From Spirochaetaceae bacterium (GTDB lineage: Bacteria > Spirochaetota > Spirochaetia > Treponematales > Breznakiellaceae), in NCBI GenBank assembly GCA_031290855.1, contig JAISLM010000144.1:1-7951 (forward strand): a stretch of DNA of 7,951 nucleotides, given 5' to 3'. Below, one piece after another: positions 1 through 5,055 of this stretch. Numbering within the stretch: the first letter of the stretch is position 1; every line of letters begins with the position of its first letter. The position numbers and the translations under genes are program-made. The notes below the pieces were generated by a model. The model was given only the letters and a program-made list of their open reading frames with translations. It was not told the DNA's origin and made no database searches.

Positions 1-803
1 ACATCGGCTCGGTTGCCGACGCGGACGCCGCCCTTGCCGGGGACGCCGAGGGGGTCGGCCTTTTCCGCAGCGAATTCCTCTACCTGGGCCGGGACGACTA
101 TCCCGATGAGGACACCCAATACGAAAGCTACCGCAAAGTACTGGAAAAAATGGGGGATCGCCAGGTCGTAATCCGCACCCTGGATATAGGCGCGGACAAG
201 CAGGTTGACTATTTCCGCCTGCCCAAGGAAGAAAACCCCGCTATGGGCATGAGGGCGATCCGAATCTGTCTTACACGGCCCGATCTTTTCAAAACACAGT
301 TACGCGCCATTTACCGGGCGTCGGCGCACGGTAATGCGGCGATCATGTTCCCCATGATAGTCTCGCTTGACGAACTGCGGCGGGCCAAGGAACAGGCTAA
401 AGCGGCGCGGGAAGAACTGTCTGCGCGGGGCATTCCGTTCAAGGCGGACGTACCCATCGGCATCATGATAGAAACGCCGGCCTCGGCGGTCATAAGCGAC
501 TTGCTGGCAAAGGAAGCGGATTTCTTCAGCATCGGCACCAACGACCTGACCCAATACACGCTGGCCATAGACCGGCAAAACGATTCCGTCGCCTCCTTCT
601 GCGACACCCGCCACGAAGCGATACTGCGCCTTATCCGCCTGACCTGCGAGAACGCCCACAAAGCGGGCATCTGGTGCGGCATCTGCGGCAGTCTGGGCGC
701 GGACCTCGCGCTGACAAAAACCTTTGTCGATATGGAGCTTGACGAGCTTTCGGTGGAAGCGTCCTATATACTGAAACTGCGCGCGCTTATTGCCGAATGT
801 TGA
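1..803 (+). CDS. ptsI: Phosphoenolpyruvate-protein phosphotransferase (Enzyme I), C-terminal part
   Basis: This is the C-terminal part (about 266 codons, in frame from base 3) of Enzyme I, the cytoplasmic kinase that moves phosphate from PEP to HPr in the sugar PTS. The PEP-binding TIM-barrel domain is clear. In order it shows GVGLFRSEFLY (active-site Arg, bases 66-68), VIRTLDIGADK (second Arg), KEENPAMGMRAIR, MFPMIVSLDE, IGIMIETPAS (metal-binding Glu), FFSIGTNDLTQYTLAIDRQND (Asn-Asp metal site and a further Arg) and WCGICGS with the proton-donor Cys. All main catalytic residues known from E. coli EI are present. Two things are odd. The motif after the Cys reads CGSLGAD rather than the usual CGELAGD. 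The protein also stops 38 residues after that Cys, whereas E. coli EI has about 73, so the last helices appear to be missing. The N-terminal HPr-binding and phospho-His domains lie upstream of the window. Confidence 0.95.
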   Translation, partial: IGSVADADAALAGDAEGVGLFRSEFLYLGRDDYPDEDTQYESYRKVLEKMGDRQVVIRTLDIGADKQVDYFRLPKEENPAMGMRAIRICLTRPDLFKTQLRAIYRASAHGNAAIMFPMIVSLDELRRAKEQAKAAREELSARGIPFKADVPIGIMIETPASAVISDLLAKEADFFSIGTNDLTQYTLAIDRQNDSVASFCDTRHEAILRLIRLTCENAHKAGIWCGICGSLGADLALTKTFVDMELDELSVEASYILKLRALIAEC

Positions 804-1093
804 ATTGAATACCGGTGACGGGACGATGAAGCCCCCGTCGCAACGAAGCCGCCTCCGAGACTTTTCAGCCACGGATTTTCCTCGGCGGACGACTCGTTAA
901 GGCATACGAACCGCTCTTTAAGGAATATTGGCGGGCAGCGCCAGGGCCCGGCCCCGCGGAACAGGGGTTCCCGGTTGTTGGCGCGGCGGGGAGCTTTTCA
1001 TCAGATAAAATTTTTGCGGGTCAAGTTTATACTGAAGGGCGTGGGAGCAGACCCCGCCGCGAAAGGGCGATAAATAACTGCTTGCCCCATCAG
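804..1093. other. Convergent intergenic region between ptsI and uvrC
   Basis: No gene is visible in these 290 bases. Several inverted repeats are. One pairs GACGGG (817-822) with CCCGTC (834-839) just after the ptsI stop. Another is a compact hairpin, GGAAC-AGGG-GTTCC (958-971). The third is the long GC-rich pair described separately (982-991 with 1052-1061). None is followed by a clean T-run on either strand, so no canonical intrinsic terminator can be called, although convergent genes usually need one here. Confidence 0.6.
982..1062. repeat. GC-rich palindromic repeat, copy A, arms separated by about 60 bp
   Basis: The arms CGCGGCGGGG (982-991) and CCCCGCCGCG (1052-1061) are perfect reverse complements. 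The stretch AGCAGACCCCGCCGCGA (1046-1062) is identical to 3964-3980, where the same palindrome is compact with a 7-nt loop. In this copy the arms are pushed apart by an AT-richer segment. The hexamer GGGAGC flanks that segment (989-994 and 1043-1048), as expected if about 54 bp were inserted or duplicated inside an ancestral hairpin. The element lies about 30 bp past the uvrC stop on the uvrC strand. Its function is unknown; it may be a REP-like element or a decayed terminator. Confidence 0.7.
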
Positions 1094-3022
1094 TCAATTG
1101 CTGCTATCGTCCTGAACGCAATTTGTGAAAGTGGCTGACCGCCCTGTTGACAGGCAGTTGGCTGAGGGATCTAGAACGAGGCGGGCCGCCGCTTTTACCG
1201 TTTTGGCAAGCGTCAGGCTGAGTGAGCAGGCGGCGGCGATTTCCGCCGCGTCCGCGGCGGCGATCGCGTCAAGGCTGCCGTACCGCTTCATAAGCCGTGC
1301 CGCCCGCCGTACACCTACGCCGTCTATCGATTCGAGAAGGGGGAAGGACGCTTCTTTTGAGCGCAGGCGCTGATTCAGCCCGGTAGCGAAGCGGTGTGTC
1401 TCATCGCGGACAGCCTGCAAGACCTTCAGAGCCTCTGAACGCCGCGAAAGTCTAAGCGGTTCACGCGCTCCGGGCAGCCAGATTTCCTCGTCGCGCTTGG
1501 CAAGACCGGCAAGGCGGCAGTCAAGCCCCAGTTCGGCAAGAACGCCCCGCGCCGCATTCACCTGCCCGACGCCCCCGTCTATCAGTATAAGATCCGGCAG
1601 ATCCCTGCCCTCACGGATAAGGCGGGAGTAACGCCGCCTGACGGCCTCCCGCACTGCGGCAAAGTCGTCAACGACGCCGATAACGGTACGCAGCTTAAAG
1701 TGGCGGTAATTTTTCTTGTCGGGGACGCCGTTTTTAAAGGAAACGAGGCTTGCCACAGGATGCTTTCCGTCAAGCTGGGCTATGTCAAAACCCTCGATAC
1801 GTTCAGGGCGGCGGCGCAGGTTCAACGCCGAGCGAAGTTCGTCAAGCGCCGGTTCGGAACCGCGTTCCTTGAGCCGCTTCCGCAGATCCTCCGTCGCGTT
1901 CTGCCTTGCCATCGCGAGCGCCGCTTCGTGCCGTTTCCGTCCGTCTTCGCCGCCGGTTTCAGGGGAACAGAATTCCGGCGCGTAACCGAAGCGTTCATTT
2001 AAATACCGCGTCATGTTGGGAAAGCGCCCCCCCTGCCCCTCAGCCTGTCCGTCTGACACTGTTTCCGTCATCAGAAATATTTTTGCGGGCGGCGGACGAT
2101 CCTCCGAATAGTACGACGAGATAAAAGTCTCAAGCGATTCTTCCTCGGCGGCGGCGGAACAGGCGCGGTACAGTTCCCTGCCCGTGAGTTTACCGCCCCG
2201 CATCGAAAACACGCTGAATGTCGAAAGTATCCCCTCAGCGGCCCAGGCAATGTAGTCGCGCCCTGTCTCGTCAAAATCCACGACCGAGTTGGCGGCGGCA
2301 AGATTCTCGACATCGGCAATCGCGTTCCTGAGTTCCGCCGCCTTTTCAAAATTGAGTGCGGCGGCTTCCTCGTGCATCTTTAACCGCAAATCGGTTATCA
2401 GGGACTCGGTACCGCCTGAAAGAAGTTTCGCCGTCCGCTCCGCGTGAACCGCATAGGCGGCCCCGTCAATTTTACCGCAGCACGGCGCGGCGCAGCGCCC
2501 AATATGAAAGTACATGCACGGGTTATCGCGTTTACGCAGGGTACGGCACTTCCGCAGCGGAAACAGTTTTTCAATAAGATGCAGCATCCCGTCAACCGCC
2601 TGTACGTTGGCAAAGGGACCGAAGTACCGCGAGCCATCCTCGATGATGTGCCGTGTCCTGAAGAGTCTGGGAAACGCTTCCGCTGTCAGCCGAATCACGG
2701 GGTAGGACTTGCCGTCCTTCAAATTTATATTGTAACGCGGCGTATGCTGTTTTATCAGCGTGTTTTCCAGCAGAAGCGCCTCGTACTCGTTGGAAACCAC
2801 AATCGTTTCGATTGAGCGTGTCCGTTTCAAGAGCGTCGCGGTCTTAACATCCTTACGCCCGCTAAAGTAAGAAACCAGCCTGTTTCGCAGCGACTTAGCC
2901 TTGCCGACATAGATTATCCGACCGTCCCCGTCCCGCATGATATAGCAGCCCGGCAGTTCCGCCGCGTCCCGCGCCACGCTTTTCAATTTTTGGTGGATTT
3001 TGTCCTGGTCGCTGTCCGTCAT
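1094..3022 (-). CDS. uvrC: Excinuclease ABC subunit C
   Basis: UvrC is the nuclease that makes the 3' and 5' incisions around UvrB-bound DNA damage in nucleotide excision repair. From the ATG at 3022 it is 642 residues, slightly long for the family. An upstream in-frame ATG at 3142 would add 40 basic, low-complexity residues that do not look like UvrC, so 3022 is preferred, although no strong ribosome site sits directly before it. Visible domains, numbered from the 3022 start: the GIY-YIG nuclease with GCYIMRD and IIYVGKAKSLRNRL (about 25-52); four cysteines C159, C169, C177 and C181 with the spacing of the UvrC Fe-S site; a UVR (UvrB-binding) helix around 209-235; the RNase H-like nuclease with GFDIAQLDG (Asp413), LILIDGGVGQVNAA (Asp482) and RDETHRFA (His543); and two helix-hairpin-helix motifs (about 562-615). 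A 24-residue tail follows and looks repeat-derived. It is transcribed towards ptsI. Confidence 0.97.
   Translation of the reverse strand: MTDSDQDKIHQKLKSVARDAAELPGCYIMRDGDGRIIYVGKAKSLRNRLVSYFSGRKDVKTATLLKRTRSIETIVVSNEYEALLLENTLIKQHTPRYNINLKDGKSYPVIRLTAEAFPRLFRTRHIIEDGSRYFGPFANVQAVDGMLHLIEKLFPLRKCRTLRKRDNPCMYFHIGRCAAPCCGKIDGAAYAVHAERTAKLLSGGTESLITDLRLKMHEEAAALNFEKAAELRNAIADVENLAAANSVVDFDETGRDYIAWAAEGILSTFSVFSMRGGKLTGRELYRACSAAAEEESLETFISSYYSEDRPPPAKIFLMTETVSDGQAEGQGGRFPNMTRYLNERFGYAPEFCSPETGGEDGRKRHEAALAMARQNATEDLRKRLKERGSEPALDELRSALNLRRRPERIEGFDIAQLDGKHPVASLVSFKNGVPDKKNYRHFKLRTVIGVVDDFAAVREAVRRRYSRLIREGRDLPDLILIDGGVGQVNAARGVLAELGLDCRLAGLAKRDEEIWLPGAREPLRLSRRSEALKVLQAVRDETHRFATGLNQRLRSKEASFPLLESIDGVGVRRAARLMKRYGSLDAIAAADAAEIAAACSLSLTLAKTVKAAARLVLDPSANCLSTGRSATFTNCVQDDSSN
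1145..1163. repeat. Short dispersed repeat (ACAGGCAGT core) inside the 3' end of uvrC
   Basis: The 19 bases here match 4011-4029 at 15 positions, with ACAGGCAGT identical. Both copies lie to the right of a copy of the GC-rich palindrome and in the same orientation. Here the repeat falls inside the last codons of uvrC (the NCLSTG region of the protein). The other copy lies just past the queG stop. The match is short and could be partly chance. Confidence 0.35.
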
Positions 3023-3325
3023 ATCTGTTTCATAATACCTCAAGCGGCCAGGTATATCCACGCCTGCTTTTTTATGCGGACAGGCAGGGTGCGGGGACGT
3101 GAAAACGGACCGGGAACGGCTGCGGTTTCTTATATCCGCCATTCCCGCACTATACCGTAAATGTGATTGGATCCTTCGCGGGCGTAAGTAAATGCCTGTG
3201 GCGTCCGTAAAGACGTTGTTTTACCTTTACCGGTAAGGCGCGGCGTCTTATTCAATGAAACTCCCCGGAGCCTGCCGCGTGGAATCTTAAGCGTTGTACT
3301 GGCTGGAACTGGGACTCGATAGGAT

Positions 3326-3398
3326 GGTGTCTGACCCCGGCCCTATATATAGCGTAGTCTGGCTATGACGGCACTAGGCTAATTCGGTGCCTGGCACC
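3326..3398. repeat. REP/RAYT-like motif pair (GGTGTCTGACCCC and GGTGCCTGGCACC)
   Basis: Bases 3326-3340 read GGTGTCTGACCCCGG and bases 3386-3398 read GGTGCCTGGCACC, a perfect 6-bp stem around one T. Motifs of this kind, GGTG starts with short palindromes, are typical of REP elements mobilised by Y1 (IS200-like) REP-associated transposases. No transposase gene is present in the window, so this would be a non-autonomous remnant. The assignment rests on motif resemblance only. Confidence 0.35.
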
Positions 3399-3684
3399 TT
3401 TTACGGATATACGACAGGCGGGTCAGATCGGTATAGTCAACCAGGCCGGAAAGACCATGCCCCGGATACATTACGCGCCGGAAGCTTCCCGTTTCAACGC
3501 CTCCTTCGATCCCCGGCATACTGTCTATACCCGTTTCAACAGACGGGCCAGGAACTGAAAAAGCATACCCAAACGCTGCCCGGGTTTTAAAAAACGGCAG
3601 GCCGCCGGTAAATCCCGGGGAGGACCGGATACGAAGATACACATGACGGCTGCCGGTAACCGCGCTCCGGGAATGGATATGAGT

Positions 3685-3707
3685 GGAACCCCCTAAGGGA
3701 GCGTTCC
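3685..3707. repeat. Hairpin GGAAC...GTTCC with inner CCC/GGG
   Basis: GGAAC (3685-3689) pairs with GTTCC (3703-3707). Inside it, CCC and GGG around TAA give a second short stem. The outer arms are the same as those of the hairpin at 958-971, so the two could be related, though the insides differ. No T-run follows on either strand. Confidence 0.35.
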
Positions 3708-3893
3708 CGTCCGCCATTCAGACTTCGGCGGCGGTTAGCGAGGCTGTGTTACCCCGCGACACCAGGCGGCCTCATCTGCCTGTTAACTACGAAACGCCTC
3801 AAAACCGCGCCGCAGGGTCGCTTAAAAATCTGTCAAGCAATTTCAGGACTTGACATCACCCTGGCGCCACAAAACAGCGTCAAGCATCCGCGG

Positions 3894-3912
3894 CAAACCG
3901 CTATGCGGTTTG
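3894..3912. repeat. Perfect 8-bp stem, 3-nt loop hairpin
   Basis: CAAACCGC (3894-3901) pairs perfectly with GCGGTTTG (3905-3912) around TAT. It lies about 125 bp downstream of the queG stop on the queG strand. No directly adjacent T-run is present on either strand, so it is not called a terminator. It may be part of a larger structured segment together with the TGTCAAG/CTTGACA pair at 3831-3855. Confidence 0.5.
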
Positions 3913-3954
3913 TGCCTGACGTTTTACCGCCTTTTTAACCCCAAAAGGAAGGTT

Positions 3955-3980
3955 CGGCGGGGAAGCAGACCCCGCCGCGA
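3955..3980 (-). terminator. GC-rich palindromic repeat, copy B; possible queG terminator
   Basis: CGGCGGGG (3955-3962) pairs perfectly with CCCCGCCG (3970-3977) around a 7-nt loop, about 60 nt past the queG stop. Reading in the queG direction, the stem is followed by AACCTTCCTTTTGG, which is only moderately U-rich, so the terminator role is plausible but weak. The right arm and loop (3964-3980) are identical to 1046-1062, showing that this is a repeated element and not only a local terminator. Confidence 0.5.
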
Positions 3981-4010
3981 ATAAAACCGCTGTACTGTTC
4001 CGAGGTAGAA

Positions 4011-4029
4011 TGTCAACAGGCAGTCGGCC
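4011..4029. repeat. Short dispersed repeat (ACAGGCAGT core) downstream of queG
   Basis: This is the partner of the copy at 1145-1163. It lies between the queG stop and the GC-rich palindrome, in the same order and orientation as at the uvrC 3' end, but 30 nt rather than about 80 nt from the palindrome. This suggests a composite repeat that has been placed at the 3' end of both genes. Confidence 0.35.
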
Positions 4030-4035
4030 CGTATT

Positions 4036-5004
4036 TTAATTGAATCGAAAGCCATATTGTAAAACCGCTTCCGCGTTGCGGCGTATGGTGCGGGGACTGA
4101 GCCAGGAAAGGCCCATCGCGGTGCCTTTGAACAGGGCTTTTATTTCCGCGTCCGAGAATTTTAGCAGGGCGCGGGCGTCGAGGAAGGAGGGGAGGGGGCC
4201 TTCGTCCGTTTCGACGCCCCGAATGGCGCGGCGGTTGTGGACGCAGGCGTCCTGGCAGGAGTCGCAGCCGTACAGTCGACGGCCCCAAACCGCAAGTACG
4301 GGCGCCGGTATTTCCGGCGGGCCGTGACCGGAGGCGTACCATTGTATGCATCGTTCCAAATCTATCCGCCCATTACCAAGTACGGCGCCCGTGGGGCAGG
4401 CCGCAACGCAGGCCGGCATCCCGTGCGGGCCGCAGCCCTCGCACAGCGGGAAACGCGGGGGCGCTTCGCCGTAAGCGGCGCCCCCCGGCGGCGCAAGCGG
4501 GGGATCGGGGGAGAGCGGGCGGGGCAGTGTCATAGCCGCAATCACGAACAGGGAGCCTGATTCACGGTTTATCACAAGACTGTTCCGGCCCTCCGCGCCA
4601 AGGCCGCAGGCTAGGGCCAGCGGTTTTTCGCTGACGGGCGAATTGCAGAGGACGCGGTAGTCGCTTTTTTGGCCGCCGTAGCGCGAGCGAACGAGCGCGG
4701 ACAGGCGTTTCATCCGCTTGACCGCCTCGCGGTAGTAGTTGAAGCGGGCAAACAGGGCGATTAGGACGGGGACCGCTTCCGGGTCGCCGGACGGGGCGGC
4801 GGTACCAGCGTCCGCGTCCCTAAGGCGGTTGCCGTAGGGCAGGGCGGCGACGAGCAGCGCTTCCGCGCCTGTCCTGTGGCTTTCTGGCAGCGCGGACGGG
4901 CCGCCGGGGCAAAAATCCCCCGGCTTGAACGGCGAGAGCACCCTTGCGCGTGAAAATCCGGATTTTAACGCGCCATCGCATAGAAATTTTTTGTATTCGC
5001 ACAT
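4036..5004 (-). CDS. queG: QueG-like epoxyqueuosine reductase (cobalamin, two 4Fe-4S), short form
   Basis: QueG reduces epoxyqueuosine to queuosine at position 34 of tRNA, using cobalamin and two 4Fe-4S clusters in the cytoplasm. The 322-residue protein shows the family core: a Rossmann-like cobalamin half (about 10-160) with CNSPVSEKPLALACGLG and GRNSLVI, then a ferredoxin-like half with cysteines 188, 191, 199, 203 and 219, 247, 250, 254 (YGCDSCQDACVHN), and a closing GTAMGLS...RRNAEAVL. The HEAT-repeat tail of longer QueG proteins is absent. Oddities: the first cluster motif is CxxCx7CxxxCP instead of CxxCxxCxxxCP. The two aspartates I recall as conserved (B. subtilis D104 in GKDYH and D134 in VDTG) align with Asn89 (RFNYY) and Asn121 (CNS). 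The function may therefore differ. The ATG at 5004 has AGGAG about 10 nt upstream. No other queuosine gene is in the window. Confidence 0.85.
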   Translation of the reverse strand: MCEYKKFLCDGALKSGFSRARVLSPFKPGDFCPGGPSALPESHRTGAEALLVAALPYGNRLRDADAGTAAPSGDPEAVPVLIALFARFNYYREAVKRMKRLSALVRSRYGGQKSDYRVLCNSPVSEKPLALACGLGAEGRNSLVINRESGSLFVIAAMTLPRPLSPDPPLAPPGGAAYGEAPPRFPLCEGCGPHGMPACVAACPTGAVLGNGRIDLERCIQWYASGHGPPEIPAPVLAVWGRRLYGCDSCQDACVHNRRAIRGVETDEGPLPSFLDARALLKFSDAEIKALFKGTAMGLSWLSPRTIRRNAEAVLQYGFRFN

Positions 5005-5055
5005 ATATCGTAAACTCCTGCGGCAAAATGCCGATAATCTATCAGGAAACTATCC
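5005..5055. promoter_or_regulatory. Divergent 51-bp control region with small hairpin
   Basis: This gap separates the start codons of queG (leftward) and the 906-residue protein gene (rightward), so both promoters must lie here or overlap the coding ends. A perfect hairpin CGGCA-AAA-TGCCG covers 5021-5033, and GATAAT at 5033-5038 could be a -10 element for the rightward gene. No good -35 is visible for either direction. A ribosome site AGGAAA (5044-5049) lies 6 nt before the ATG at 5056, and CTCCT (5015-5019, AGGAG on the other strand) serves queG. The hairpin could act as an operator, but nothing proves this. Confidence 0.4.

Larger units (their letters stand above)
3023..4035. other. About 1-kb gap between uvrC and queG, no recognisable gene, rich in inverted repeats
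   Basis: Neither strand shows a protein I can recognise. The longest frames are a 112-codon minus-strand frame (3379-3717), rich in Gly, Ser, Thr and Arg and with no clear ribosome site, and a 67-codon plus-strand frame over the same DNA. Neither is supported well enough to call a gene. The gap is full of palindromes: TTACCGGTAA (3227-3236), CTATATATAG (3343-3352), GGTGCC-T-GGCACC (3386-3398), GGAAC...GTTCC (3685-3707), TGTCAAG...CTTGACA (3831-3855), CAAACCGC-TAT-GCGGTTTG (3894-3912) and the GC-rich palindrome at 3955-3977. A weak -10-like TATAGT on the uvrC strand sits at 3149-3154, without a good -35. No tRNA, tmRNA, RNase P or SRP RNA core motif was seen. The gap may hold decayed genes and mobile repeats. 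Confidence 0.6.

Noticed and set aside
300..872. 190-codon - strand frame opposite ptsI
   Set aside because: It is antisense to strongly conserved Enzyme I motifs and resembles no family.
2444..2815. 123-codon + strand frame within uvrC
   Set aside because: It lies antisense to the conserved Fe-S and GIY-YIG coding part of uvrC and shows no recognisable motifs, as expected of a high-GC shadow frame.
3023..3142. Upstream ATG at 3142 as the uvrC start (40 extra residues)
   Set aside because: The added residues are basic and low in complexity with no UvrC character, and the family normally begins just before the GIY-YIG domain, as the ATG at 3022 does.
3488..3540. Two copies of CCCGTTTCAAC, 42 bp apart, resembling the end of a CRISPR repeat
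   Set aside because: Only 11 bp and two copies, with flanks that do not match and no further units or cas genes. The second copy forms its own small hairpin with ACGGG (3543-3547).
3841..3880. TTGACA at 3850-3855 as a -35 box for a + strand promoter
   Set aside because: No -10 element follows at the right spacing and no + strand gene follows; the motif is better explained as one arm of the TGTCAAG/CTTGACA inverted repeat.
3940..3960. GGTTCGG at 3951 considered as a tRNA T-loop
   Set aside because: No acceptor stem, anticodon arm or D-arm can be folded around it; it belongs to the left flank of the GC-rich palindrome.
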